Shown one piece after another: positions 46,237 to 56,164 of a DNA stretch of 64,000 nucleotides. Every line of letters begins with the position of its first letter. The stretch's first letter is position 1. Under the pieces are notes generated by a model. It was given only the letters and a program-made list of their open reading frames with translations, did not search any database and was not told the DNA's origin. Source of the stretch: Alphaproteobacteria bacterium (GTDB lineage Bacteria > Pseudomonadota > Alphaproteobacteria > CAAHEQ01 > UBA3637); contig JAFYRI010000006.1 in the NCBI GenBank assembly GCA_017559525.1, positions 1 through 64,000 on the forward strand, in the 5' to 3' direction. The translations under genes were made by a program, and so were the position numbers.

Positions 46237-46413
46237 ATGAATAAATATCTGTTTTTATTTGGTATTGTTGCAATTTTGTCAGTTGCTGCATGTGAAACAA
46301 TTTATGAAAAAGAAACGGTTGGTATTGGTCCAGATTACTCTGAACTTAAAAAATCACCCTGTGCTTGTTTGCAAATAGAGCAAGCTCCAGAATTGCCAGA
46401 ATGGTTTTCTTAA
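46237..46413 (+). CDS. Small lipoprotein, VirB7-like by position
   Basis: A 58-residue lipoprotein: a hydrophobic signal, lipobox LSVAAC with the lipidated Cys at residue 19, then 40 polar residues with two more Cys (CACL). In type IV systems a small outer-membrane lipoprotein (VirB7, or DotD in type IVB) stabilises VirB9 through disulfides or contact. Its place between VirB8-like genes and before virB9 fits that role. AGAAAGGAAA precedes the ATG at 46237. Confidence 0.7.
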   Translation: MNKYLFLFGIVAILSVAACETIYEKETVGIGPDYSELKKSPCACLQIEQAPELPEWFS

Positions 46414-46437
46414 TAAAATATTAGCTTTTGGTGAGTT

Positions 46438-47157
46438 ATGAATACTCAAGAAAAAACGTATAATATGCAAGGGCAGTCTGACGATAGGGCTTTGGAAAGT
46501 GATATTTCTGAAGAGGCTGTTAAAGAAAGACGTTATTTGTGGATGGCACGAACTTTTGCGTTGGTTGCTGTTGTGTCTTTTTTGGTTAATGTTTTGTTGT
46601 TAGTTGCTACTTTTTCGTTGGTACCATTGATGCGTGTTCAGCCGTTTTATTTGAGTACGCAGGATAAGGATCAACAAATTATTCATGTTGTGCGTCCTCG
46701 GACTTTGGATTTAACTAGTGAAGTCTTGGGTGAATCTTTTGTTCGTCAATATATATTGGCGCGATTTACGGTTGGAACGAATGTGGATTCTTTGGAAAAT
46801 ACATGGGGTATTCATGGGGTTGTATATTGGGAAAGCGAGCAAAAAGTGTTTGAAGAGTTTTCCTATAAAGCAAAGGAAGATATTAAGCGAGCAAGGAATG
46901 ATGGTTTTACGCGAGGTGTTCATATTTTAACGGTTGTTCGAGAAAAAATTGAAGCGGAAGGTAATGAAATTTGGAAGGTAGAGGTAGAGCTTAGTGAGAT
47001 GTCTCGAGAAAAGTCTGAACCTGAGTATAGTAAGTGGCGGGCAACACTGGATATTTCTTTTGATCCAACACAAGAGGGGTTAATTTGGGCAGATCGTTTG
47101 AAAAATCCCTTGGGATTTAAAGTGCGACGCTTTGGTTTTGTGCGAATTGAGGAATAA
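46438..47157 (+). CDS. virB8: VirB8/DotI-like inner-membrane protein, second copy
   Basis: A 239-residue protein with a 35-residue cytoplasmic N-terminus, a membrane helix (about 37-60) and a full VirB8-fold periplasmic domain ending in KNPLGFKVRRFGFVRIEE, which holds the NPLGF motif. This is the more canonical of the two VirB8-like proteins. The order VirB8, VirB8, VirB9, VirB10 also equals icmM-icmL-icmK-icmE of Dot/Icm systems. The start has a weak GGTGAG site. Confidence 0.85.
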   Translation: MNTQEKTYNMQGQSDDRALESDISEEAVKERRYLWMARTFALVAVVSFLVNVLLLVATFSLVPLMRVQPFYLSTQDKDQQIIHVVRPRTLDLTSEVLGESFVRQYILARFTVGTNVDSLENTWGIHGVVYWESEQKVFEEFSYKAKEDIKRARNDGFTRGVHILTVVREKIEAEGNEIWKVEVELSEMSREKSEPEYSKWRATLDISFDPTQEGLIWADRLKNPLGFKVRRFGFVRIEE

Positions 47158-47261
47158 AATAGAGGGAATTTTGAATATTTTTTATTTTTTGGTGGACTTT
47201 AGAATAAAAAATGTTTTATGTTATAAATAACAAAATTTTGTTAACAAAGGAGAAAACGGGT

Positions 47262-49058
47262 ATGTTAAATTTAAAAAAGAAAAAAATTAGTTGGTTGGGA
47301 GCAGCTAGTTTAGTCATTTTGACGGCAATTAGTGCTCAGGCGCAACAAATGTTGCCAACGGATGTTGAAGCGCAACAACTTAGTGATGCAATGGCTCAAA
47401 CAAGTGGTGAGTTTGATGCAATGAATTTGGGGTATATTCATTCCTTAGGTATGCAACAAAAAGCTTGGAATGATCCGTTAATGCATTTAGGTGAAGGTCA
47501 AACAAAACCGGGATATTCTCGTTATACATGGACACCTGAGGTTGTATTACCTATTCGATTGCGTGAAGGTATGATGACCTTAATTAATTTGCCACCATGG
47601 GAGTTAATTGAAAAAGTGCATATTGGTTCTCCTGAATCTTTTGGTGGTGAAATTGCTGCACCGAATTCTTTACTAGTATATGCTGACCCGTCTTATATTG
47701 GTGTTGATTCAAATATGATTATTTTTGGTCGTTCAGGTAATCGTTATGTATTTTATTTGCGTAGCGAAACATATAATACAGATAAAATCACTCACTCTGT
47801 TGTAGATGTATTAGTTGGACCAAAATATACGCCTGTTGCTGATGGAGGACAACTCGGAAATTTTAATGGTGCCACGACCATGGCTGCTACTAGCTATACG
47901 CAACGTAGTGCTTTTGCGCCGACATGGTCCGGTCGTGGCAGTTCTTTAACACCTGGTGGTGCTCAAAATCCACAAATTGGATTGAATACAGCTTCGACAG
48001 CTCCAAAAGATTGGTTGCAAAATATTCCAGTTGATCCAGAAAAATTCCGTTTTGATATGGAAATCTTTTTGCCAAATCCATCTGATATTGATATTGCTCC
48101 AGATAAAGTATGGCGCGATGATATTTTTACTTACATCGATTTGGGTCCAAAAGCTTTGACAATGACACAACGTCCAGTTGTGAGCTTGATTGTTCAAGAT
48201 TCTGAAGTGCCTGTTGGTTTCCGTACCCGTGGACCAAACAGTCGTTTAATTGTTGTGGAAGCTGTTGGTGATTTGGTGTTGCGTAATGGAAAGAAAATTA
48301 TTTGTTTGAAATTGCGCCGTGATCCTGCTTCTGGTTTAGAATACACAGATTATAGTGGTGATCAAGCTCGCACATGGTATGCGCCTGCTGTACCTGGTCC
48401 AGATGGTCGTCCAACAACTGCTGCGGGCATGAATTTATCTAGTAACTCAAAACAAGCAGCTTTATCTATGGATGGTAAAACAGTATTGCGCCAATCTGAT
48501 TTAGATCAAATTTTGGCTGCCGCAGGTCAAAACAATGTTTCTATCAATCAAACATCAACTGTTAATACGGCGTATGATTCTGTAGCTGAACAAACACAGT
48601 CTGTTATGCAAGGTATTCCAGCTAATGTTAGAAATTCTGCTGCTGCTTCATCTGGAATTGTTGGTGTTATGCAACAAGTTCAAGCTGGGGCTCAAAATGC
48701 CAGTGGTGTTCGCCAATCAAGCGAGGAAACAGCTTCTTCCAGCATATATTCTGCAAACGATATGTATGGGGTTGTTGGTCAAGGATTGATGGGAGCAACA
48801 GAAAGTATTTCAGTAGAACTTGGTTCTCATGCAGATATTGCAACATTGGAAACGATGTGGGAATCTATTGCATCCCAAAACGAGGATGTTTTAAAAGGAT
48901 ATGAACCATACTATTCTGTGGATACAACAGCCGATGGTGATGTTAAAGAATTGTTCCGTTTGCGTATTGGTCCAATGAAAAATGTGCAAGCTGGTGATAG
49001 TTTGTGCCGTAAATTAGGACGTCGTGGGCATTCTTGTTCAGTCATTCGGGTTCAATAA
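47262..49058 (+). CDS. virB9: VirB9-like core protein with C-terminal SPOR domain
   Basis: A 598-residue secreted protein (signal peptide about 1-27). Residues 88-185 match the VirB9 N-terminal domain (ending RYVFYLRSE...VDVLV) and 283-352 the C-terminal beta domain (DDIFTYIDLG...VVEAVGDLVLRNGKKIICLK). A Gln/Ala/Ser-rich linker leads to residues 516-598, which fit a SPOR domain: SVELGSHADIATLETMW, then FRLRIGPMKNVQAGDSLC and a final RRGHSCSVIRV. SPOR domains bind glycan strands lacking stem peptides. VirB9 forms the outer-membrane core with VirB7 and VirB10. The ATG at 47262 is preferred because AAGGAG precedes it and a signal peptide follows. Confidence 0.85.
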   Translation: MLNLKKKKISWLGAASLVILTAISAQAQQMLPTDVEAQQLSDAMAQTSGEFDAMNLGYIHSLGMQQKAWNDPLMHLGEGQTKPGYSRYTWTPEVVLPIRLREGMMTLINLPPWELIEKVHIGSPESFGGEIAAPNSLLVYADPSYIGVDSNMIIFGRSGNRYVFYLRSETYNTDKITHSVVDVLVGPKYTPVADGGQLGNFNGATTMAATSYTQRSAFAPTWSGRGSSLTPGGAQNPQIGLNTASTAPKDWLQNIPVDPEKFRFDMEIFLPNPSDIDIAPDKVWRDDIFTYIDLGPKALTMTQRPVVSLIVQDSEVPVGFRTRGPNSRLIVVEAVGDLVLRNGKKIICLKLRRDPASGLEYTDYSGDQARTWYAPAVPGPDGRPTTAAGMNLSSNSKQAALSMDGKTVLRQSDLDQILAAAGQNNVSINQTSTVNTAYDSVAEQTQSVMQGIPANVRNSAAASSGIVGVMQQVQAGAQNASGVRQSSEETASSSIYSANDMYGVVGQGLMGATESISVELGSHADIATLETMWESIASQNEDVLKGYEPYYSVDTTADGDVKELFRLRIGPMKNVQAGDSLCRKLGRRGHSCSVIRVQ

Positions 49059-49085
49059 AATATTATAAAAAAAAGTGAGAGTGTT

Positions 49086-52000
49086 ATGGCAGAAAATCGC
49101 AATTTAAGCTCGTCAGAACAATATATCAAAAAATCAAATCTAAAAATGTTCCTCATTGGTTTGGGATTGTTTTTGGCCTTTTTGATTTCGTATGCGTTAA
49201 TTCCATCGGAAACAAAAGAGGTAAAACCAGAAAAAGAACATAGTTTTATTGTAGATCCTGAATTTGTTAGAGATCCAAATGCTTCAAATACAGATGCATT
49301 ACCTGGTGAAGGCGGGGCCAAATTAGTGCCTAATCCAGATAAGGTTGAAATGAATAACGTTGTTTTGGGATCTAAAGCCGAGGCATTAATTGTTTTGACA
49401 GCTCAAAATGCGCCTATTTTAATTAGAGGATGGGATTTAGCTGAAACTCAACAAGATGGTTTTAAAATTGAAACAACATGTGTTCTTGATAAACCGTTAC
49501 CTAAAGATGCATCGTGTAATCTTAAAGTATTGTGGAACCCAGTTGAGTTGCGTCATATCACTAATATGTTGACGATTAGATGGCGAATTGATAGTGCTGC
49601 AATTTTCCATGAAGAAACAACAAAGATTTCCTTATCTGCACAATCCACGGATTCAAAAGACTGTGTTATTTGTGAAACAGCAGCATCTGAAGCTAACAAA
49701 AAAGCTCGTATGGCTATGATGTTGAATGGTGAATTGGCCGAAATCGATGATGATGGAACTTTTGTTTTAAATGGTAAAAAATATCATGAAACAGAAAATG
49801 GGCTTATTCTTGATGAAAATGGAAAAATTGTAGGTGTTAATGAGCCAGAACGCATTCCACTTGATTTAAATCATAAAATAATTGGTACTATTTCAAAAAC
49901 ACAAGATGTTATTGATGCAAATGGTGAAACAGTTGGTCGTTTACTTGGAGATGGAACCATTGTTTCTTCCTCTGATTTAACGGTTTTGGGTGCTGCAATT
50001 CCTGTTTTATCTGTGATGGATGAACAAGGTATCGTTATTGGTAAGTTATTAAAGAATGGAACTGTTGTTGATGCACAAAATACGGTTATTGGTTATCCTT
50101 TAGTGGATGGAACAGTTGCAGATAAGCAAGGTAATATTCTTGGCACATTACGTCCTTGGGGATTGGTTATTGATTTTAATTCAACTGTTATTGGGGGCGT
50201 TTTACCTGATGGTAATGTTTTAGGAAATGGTGGTGGCAATATTGCACGTATTTCTCCAACAGGATTAGCTGTTGATGCTACAGGAGAATTAATTGGTGGT
50301 GTTGTTCCTCAAGGAATTGCCGCAGGGGCAGGATGCAATACAATTGGTACTGTTTTACAAAATGGAACTGTTAAAGATTCTTTTGAACAAATTGTTGGTC
50401 ATGTGACGGTTGATGGTTCTGTCTTAGATAAAGATGGAAATGATTTAGGAGCTGTTGTTGAACAAGGACTTGTAATTAATGAAAAAGGAATAATTCTTGG
50501 TTTTGTAAACTCTGAAGGCAAAGCGGTAAATGCTCAAGGCAAGGTTATTGGATGTGTTAGTGCAGATGGAACGGTAAGTGCTGGCAAAAAACCAATTGGT
50601 GCCGTCATGGCAAAAGGTCGTGTAATTGGAAGTGGTTGTCGTGTATTGGGCTCTGTTTATCCAAATGCTACCGTGATGTCAACGACAGGAGATGTATTGG
50701 GTAAGGTTCGTGCCGATAAATATGCTATTGGCTCTTCTAATCGTGTAATGGGTGTCGTTATTCCTAGAGGTACAGCGATTGCGGAAGGGTGTCGTTTACT
50801 TGGTTTGATTTCTCCAAGTGGTCGTGTATTAGATACAACTGGAACAGACATTGGTTGTGTAACACCTGAGAAAACGGTTGTAAATGAACAAAATGTTGTT
50901 ATTGGCGGTATTAATGGCCGAGGTGTTATTGTTAACGATGAAGGTCAAGTTGTTGGTCGTGCCCGTATTGATGGTAAAGTTGTTGATAAAAATGGAAAGG
51001 TTATTGGTTGTTTAAATCCAGATGGAACAGCTGTAGATTTAGAAGGTCGACCATTGGGAACTTTGTTGGATACCTCATCAAATGGTGGAGTAGTTTTAGA
51101 TGGAGATGGTAATCCGACAGGTTGGACTATTGTTGGAAATGAGGTTTTTGATGCTTCTGGCAATAAAGTTGGTACTATTTTAGCTGATGGTCGTGTGGTT
51201 GATGATAAGGGAAACATTGTTGCCTTTATTCCACCAGAAGGTGTGATTTTCTCGCCAGAAGGTTTGGTCTTGGGACGTTATTCCAGACAAGTCGGCGCAG
51301 GTATTAATATGGCTGGTGATAAATTTGCAAAAATTTTACCAGATATGACAGCTGTTAGTGGGGATAAAAATGAGATTATTGGTACTTTAATTGCTGATAA
51401 AACAGCATTTATGGGGATGGATGGTCATTTAATCGGCATTATGCAAGTTGATGGTGTGTTAAATGATGCCTCTGGTACCTTAGCAGGTGCAATTCGAGCC
51501 GATGGTTCAGTTGTAGATAAATCTGGTCGTATTATCGGTGTTAAAATTCCACAAGGAACAGTTGTTTCTGCAACAGGTTCTGTTATTGGAACTGTTTCAG
51601 GAAAAGGTGAGGTTTTATCTGAGGCTAAAACCGCTATTGGTCGTGTTTTAGGAAATGGATTGGCTGTTTCGAATAATGGGGCTGTTATTGGTGGTGTTTT
51701 ATCTGATATTATGTTGGCTATGGGAACGGATGGCTTTATTGGAAATGTTTCACCTAAAGGAAATGTAACTGATAAAAATGGCCGTCGTTTGGGACAAGCT
51801 AATGCCTTTGGTTTAATTTTGGGAGCTAATGGCGAAATCTTGGGTAAAACAATGCGCGTTGGTCCGTTTGTTGATGCTGCTGGAAACACAATTGGATGGT
51901 TATCATTTAAAGGTGAATTAACAGGGAAAGAAAACATTAATGGACAAGTTTTGATGAGTGGTGTTGCCATCGATCAAAATAATCGCATTATTGGTGCATT

Positions 52001-55000
52001 GGTCCCACGTGGTATTACAGTGAATGCTAAAGGTGGCTTCATCGGTTCAATTTCTCCGAATGCTCGAGTATTGGGTGAAAATAATACCGTTGTTGGTTCT
52101 GTTAAAGATTCTCAATATTTTTATAGTGTAGAACAAAAAGTTGTGGGTCAACGTTTAATTCCAGGTATTGGATTAGATGTAAATGGTAAGTTTATTGGTT
52201 GGACTCGTTATGATGGTTTGATTGAAAATGCAAACCAAGCTGTTGGTCGCGTTTCTTTAGATGGGCGTATTTATGCTGAAAATGGTACAATTATTGGGTT
52301 CTATGTACCTTTGGGGATATCTGCAATTAACGATTCAGGCAAGACATTTGGTTTTGTTTCAACTGATGGTGCTGTTATCAATACAAAGGGTGATGTATTA
52401 GGTCGAGCTGTTTCTCCTGATGCTGTTATTCAAAATGGTAAGTGGGTTGCTCGTTTATTAAATTCAAGTTTTGTAAATGACTTTACATCTGGTACAGTTG
52501 TTGGACAGGTTGCTCCAAATGGAATGGTTGCAGATGTTCAAGACGCAAAACCATTTGGACATTTAATGATGAATGGATTTGCTGTGAACTTGGCCAAACA
52601 ATTTGCTGGTGGAATAATCAACGGTGGTGCTCCTGTATCAAATTCATTAAATTTATTAGGACAAGCCTTATCTAATGGTCAGATCGTTTCCGAAGGTCGT
52701 GTAACGGGAAAAACAACTGCTACAAAAGCTATTTTTGATACAAACAATGATATTGTTGGTGCTCTTATGCAACCACAAGCATATATTGGTCGTGACGGAA
52801 GTGTAATAGGTGTTTCTGAAGGCGGCATAGATGTTGTTAGCGTGTCCGGTTCTTCTGTTGCTAATCAAACATTCGGTTCTGCTTTAACAACAGAAACAGT
52901 TTGGGCTGGTGGCAAAATGCCAACGGGTGTTGTTTTGACAGATGATGGATTTTCTGTGGGTGTTGTTGCTGCGGACGGTGCTGTAATTGCAGATAAAGAT
53001 GTTGTTATGGGACGTGTTTTGCCAGATGGTACAGCCAGTGGTATCGTAGAACGCATGACTTATACAACAATGCCGTATATTGGTTCAGTTGCAATACAAG
53101 GGCTGCCTGTTCATTTAGATAAAGGACGCGTATTAGGTCGCACAACAATGGATGGTAGTATTGTGGATGTTTCCAACAAAATTACATATAAGATGTTAGA
53201 TGATGGTTTCATTTTGGGGACAGATTATCCAATTGATGGTCGTGTTGTACCATTTGGTATGGCAACAGATCATAATGGTGATGAGTTGGGGGCATTAATT
53301 GGTGATGGAACCGTTGTTTCTGTTGGTGGTACGGTTAAAGGAACTATTGCTAGCAATGGAAGTGTCAAAGGAAACCATTTCTTAAAAATACATGGTAGTT
53401 TGGTTCCAGATGGTTTGGTTACAAATGGATGCAATGTATTGGGTCAAACAACACCAGATGGTCAAATTGTTAACGGAAAGGGAACAATTATTGGTCATAT
53501 AAAGAATGATAAATTTGCAGTTAACAAGAGTGGTGAACAAATTGGACGTATTACGATTACGGGATCTGTTTTGTCTGCAAATGGTGATTTCATGGGACGT
53601 TCTTTGCCAAATGGGACAGTGGTTGATTCCCGTGGTGATAATTTAGGATGCGTTGATATGAAAGGGGATGTTTTGGATAACACGGGCGCTCGTTTAGGAT
53701 GTGTTATTCAGCGTGGTCCTGTTATTTCACCAAATGGTAAGATGTTAGGTCGTGCTAAATTTGATGGAACGATTGTAAATATATCTGGTGTTGGGATCGG
53801 TAAAATTATTGGCGATTGTAAATCAGCTGTGGACAATGATGGTAAACTTATGGGTCGTCTTGTGTCTGCTGATGAAGAAATCAAATTTAATGGAGATGGA
53901 ACAATTGCTGGTACATTTGATCGTGGTGGCACATATTACAATCCAAAAGGTGAGGCATTATTTAAAGTCAAACCAAACGGAGATATTGTTGATCCAGTTA
54001 CGGGTGAGGTAATTGCTAGATTAGGTGATGATGGGGTTATTCGTGGTTTGGATGGTAATCCGATAGAGGATTTGAATATTCTGTCTCGTCCAAAAGCTAT
54101 TGTTGGAGAGGATGGAAAGGTTAAATACTTGCTCGATCGATATAATAATTTAATTGATCCTGAAACGGGTAGAATTATTGCGCATTATGATCCTGAAACG
54201 GGTACATTTAAAACAGCAACAACATATACAGTTGGTCCAGACGGTGAGTTATTAGATGAAAAAGGTAACAAAACGGGTATGAAGTTAATTGGTAACAAAT
54301 TGTACGGTCCAGATGGAGAGTTGATTGGTACAGTTGGTGAAGATGGTTTCATTCGTGATAAAGACGGTAATATTATTGGATTTTTAAATCCAGATGGTAC
54401 AGTTACATTGTTTGGTAAAACAGATGCTGGGTATAGATTGTTGCCTGATGGAACGTTAATTGGTCCTAATGGTGAAGTTATTGGTAAATTAGAATCTTTA
54501 GGTAACTTAGGTTTCTTGGTTGGTTGCGATGTTATTGATAAGACCACCTTTAAGAAAATTGCGTCTGTGATGCCGGATGGTTCTATTGTTGATTTAAATG
54601 GGGAGTTATTTGCAACAATAGCTAGCGATGGTTCATTGCGAGATAAAAATGGAGTTCATGCGGGTGATATTTCTGGCACGGGTGTGAACTTAGCTCGATG
54701 TGGTATTAATTTAGCTACATTGGGTCAAGGATCTCGTTCTGGATTAAGTGGTGGCGCTTCTGGTCGTAGAATATTCATTGGTCAAAACGCCTATACAATT
54801 GATCCTAATGGTTCATTGGTTGCTGAAGATGGAACTATTGTTGGTTATATGGGGCAAGATGGTCGTCCATACTCATTGGCTAATAAGTTGTTAACAGCCG
54901 GTGCTGGTTCGGATGGTAGTGGCCGTACAAGACCAAATTTATCTCAAAAAATGGTTGTAGATCCAACTCAAGTTGAACAAATGCAACAAGTTTTAGCTCA

Positions 55001-56150
55001 AAAACGTCAAGGTATGCGTGGTGGTATAAAAAATGCTATTAGACCTGCTGGTAGATTGTTGGCTCGAGCTAAGAAAAAACAAGATGAACATTGGAAATGG
55101 GGACGTATTGTTTCTTCATGGCCTGTAAAGATGACCAATATGATTTTAAAGGATAAAGCTATTCCAGCAGTATTGGTTCGTTCTATCGATTCTCGTTATG
55201 CTGATGTTCCTGCTACAGCTATTGTAGAACGTCATATTTATTCAGAGGAAGGACGTAATATTATTATTCCGGCAGGCTCTCGAGTTATTGGTAAATTCTC
55301 AGGTGATGCGGGCGCTAATCATGTTGCTAAGTTAGAAATTACTTGGGAACGTTTGATTCGTCCAGATGGTGGTGCTTTTGAATTCTCTGCTACTTCAGGG
55401 GATGCTCAAGGTCGTGGAGGTGTTGCTGCTTACTTAGATGAACAATTGTTGGCAAAATATGGTAAACCAATTTTGAGTTCAACAGTTACATCTGCAATTA
55501 CTTATATGGCCGCTCGTTATGATCCGGTAACAACGAACAATCAATCTGATACAACAACGCAAAGTGATGCTTCTAAAGCAGCTGAAGATGCACGTGAAAC
55601 ATTCCGTGATAATATGGATCAAATCTTCCAACAACTTATCGATGCTGCAACAGAAATTCCTCCGGTTGTATTTGTCCCCGCTGGAACACGTTTGACAATA
55701 TTCTCTAATGAAGATTTGTGGTTGCGTTCTGAGGAAGAAGATGTTCGTGATTATGAAGAACAATTTGGTCCAGAAAGTAAAGATGCTCGAGGCATTGGAA
55801 GTGGCAGTTGGGTTGACAAAAGGGGTACGCCAACAGAACAAATAGCCGCTGGCGCTACGCAAGGTAATGCAGCTTCAGATGTATATTATAATCCAGATGA
55901 TGCTTATTATGCTGATGGAGGTTATATGGATCAAGCTGTGTATGAACAGCAAATGGAAGGAAGAGGTGTTTTATATGGTCAAGATGATGTTGTTGTTGAT
56001 CAAAATGACTATGTTGAAACAGAAACCGCTCAGCCAGATTCAGTTGCTGCTCAATCCTCTGTTCAACCGTCACGCGCTTCGGATTTAAAAAATCGTGTGT
56101 CACAACCTATTTTACCGAAGTCTTCTCAAAGTTCTGGTAAAATGTTCTAA
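49086..56150 (+). CDS. virB10: Giant VirB10/DotG-like core protein with about 80 tandem 17-residue repeats
   Basis: A 2354-residue protein, several times the size of usual VirB10 (about 400). Order: cytoplasmic tail; membrane helix 20-40; a beta domain (about 75-200) with C...DASCNLKVLWNP, resembling an ASH/Hydin-like Ig fold; regular repeats from about 260 to 1605, then looser ones to about 1935; a basic segment; the TrbI/VirB10 domain (about 2010-2215, IIIPAGSRVIGKFSG and VFVPAGTRLTIFSN); and an acidic Tyr-rich tail. The repeat consensus is VIGxVxxDGTVVDxxGx. DotG/IcmE of type IVB systems also has a repeat-rich middle, with different repeats. VirB10 links both membranes; the repeats may set its reach. 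Confidence 0.88.
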   Translation: MAENRNLSSSEQYIKKSNLKMFLIGLGLFLAFLISYALIPSETKEVKPEKEHSFIVDPEFVRDPNASNTDALPGEGGAKLVPNPDKVEMNNVVLGSKAEALIVLTAQNAPILIRGWDLAETQQDGFKIETTCVLDKPLPKDASCNLKVLWNPVELRHITNMLTIRWRIDSAAIFHEETTKISLSAQSTDSKDCVICETAASEANKKARMAMMLNGELAEIDDDGTFVLNGKKYHETENGLILDENGKIVGVNEPERIPLDLNHKIIGTISKTQDVIDANGETVGRLLGDGTIVSSSDLTVLGAAIPVLSVMDEQGIVIGKLLKNGTVVDAQNTVIGYPLVDGTVADKQGNILGTLRPWGLVIDFNSTVIGGVLPDGNVLGNGGGNIARISPTGLAVDATGELIGGVVPQGIAAGAGCNTIGTVLQNGTVKDSFEQIVGHVTVDGSVLDKDGNDLGAVVEQGLVINEKGIILGFVNSEGKAVNAQGKVIGCVSADGTVSAGKKPIGAVMAKGRVIGSGCRVLGSVYPNATVMSTTGDVLGKVRADKYAIGSSNRVMGVVIPRGTAIAEGCRLLGLISPSGRVLDTTGTDIGCVTPEKTVVNEQNVVIGGINGRGVIVNDEGQVVGRARIDGKVVDKNGKVIGCLNPDGTAVDLEGRPLGTLLDTSSNGGVVLDGDGNPTGWTIVGNEVFDASGNKVGTILADGRVVDDKGNIVAFIPPEGVIFSPEGLVLGRYSRQVGAGINMAGDKFAKILPDMTAVSGDKNEIIGTLIADKTAFMGMDGHLIGIMQVDGVLNDASGTLAGAIRADGSVVDKSGRIIGVKIPQGTVVSATGSVIGTVSGKGEVLSEAKTAIGRVLGNGLAVSNNGAVIGGVLSDIMLAMGTDGFIGNVSPKGNVTDKNGRRLGQANAFGLILGANGEILGKTMRVGPFVDAAGNTIGWLSFKGELTGKENINGQVLMSGVAIDQNNRIIGALVPRGITVNAKGGFIGSISPNARVLGENNTVVGSVKDSQYFYSVEQKVVGQRLIPGIGLDVNGKFIGWTRYDGLIENANQAVGRVSLDGRIYAENGTIIGFYVPLGISAINDSGKTFGFVSTDGAVINTKGDVLGRAVSPDAVIQNGKWVARLLNSSFVNDFTSGTVVGQVAPNGMVADVQDAKPFGHLMMNGFAVNLAKQFAGGIINGGAPVSNSLNLLGQALSNGQIVSEGRVTGKTTATKAIFDTNNDIVGALMQPQAYIGRDGSVIGVSEGGIDVVSVSGSSVANQTFGSALTTETVWAGGKMPTGVVLTDDGFSVGVVAADGAVIADKDVVMGRVLPDGTASGIVERMTYTTMPYIGSVAIQGLPVHLDKGRVLGRTTMDGSIVDVSNKITYKMLDDGFILGTDYPIDGRVVPFGMATDHNGDELGALIGDGTVVSVGGTVKGTIASNGSVKGNHFLKIHGSLVPDGLVTNGCNVLGQTTPDGQIVNGKGTIIGHIKNDKFAVNKSGEQIGRITITGSVLSANGDFMGRSLPNGTVVDSRGDNLGCVDMKGDVLDNTGARLGCVIQRGPVISPNGKMLGRAKFDGTIVNISGVGIGKIIGDCKSAVDNDGKLMGRLVSADEEIKFNGDGTIAGTFDRGGTYYNPKGEALFKVKPNGDIVDPVTGEVIARLGDDGVIRGLDGNPIEDLNILSRPKAIVGEDGKVKYLLDRYNNLIDPETGRIIAHYDPETGTFKTATTYTVGPDGELLDEKGNKTGMKLIGNKLYGPDGELIGTVGEDGFIRDKDGNIIGFLNPDGTVTLFGKTDAGYRLLPDGTLIGPNGEVIGKLESLGNLGFLVGCDVIDKTTFKKIASVMPDGSIVDLNGELFATIASDGSLRDKNGVHAGDISGTGVNLARCGINLATLGQGSRSGLSGGASGRRIFIGQNAYTIDPNGSLVAEDGTIVGYMGQDGRPYSLANKLLTAGAGSDGSGRTRPNLSQKMVVDPTQVEQMQQVLAQKRQGMRGGIKNAIRPAGRLLARAKKKQDEHWKWGRIVSSWPVKMTNMILKDKAIPAVLVRSIDSRYADVPATAIVERHIYSEEGRNIIIPAGSRVIGKFSGDAGANHVAKLEITWERLIRPDGGAFEFSATSGDAQGRGGVAAYLDEQLLAKYGKPILSSTVTSAITYMAARYDPVTTNNQSDTTTQSDASKAAEDARETFRDNMDQIFQQLIDAATEIPPVVFVPAGTRLTIFSNEDLWLRSEEEDVRDYEEQFGPESKDARGIGSGSWVDKRGTPTEQIAAGATQGNAASDVYYNPDDAYYADGGYMDQAVYEQQMEGRGVLYGQDDVVVDQNDYVETETAQPDSVAAQSSVQPSRASDLKNRVSQPILPKSSQSSGKMF
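49866..53900 (+). repeat. Tandem 51-bp coding repeats (17 residues each) in virB10
   Basis: Amino-acid period 17, consensus (V/I)IGxVxxDGTVVDxxGx, with Gly at positions 3 and 9 and hydrophobic residues alternating. I counted more than twenty consecutive units with exact 17-residue spacing near the start of the array; extrapolated over the region this gives about 80. DNA units have diverged, so the array is old rather than freshly expanded. The pattern suggests a stacked beta structure (inference). Confidence 0.9.
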
Positions 56151-56164
56151 AGGAGAAAAGTATT

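Noticed and set aside
51425..51970. A 181-codon minus-strand ORF and several others antisense to virB10
   Set aside because: They are shadows of the repeat coding sequence, Pro/Ser/Thr-rich in a repetitive way and without ribosome sites.
49866..53900. CRISPR-like or satellite DNA from the 51-bp periodicity
   Set aside because: The period is a whole number of codons, units are diverged in DNA but conserved in protein, and there are no unique spacers.
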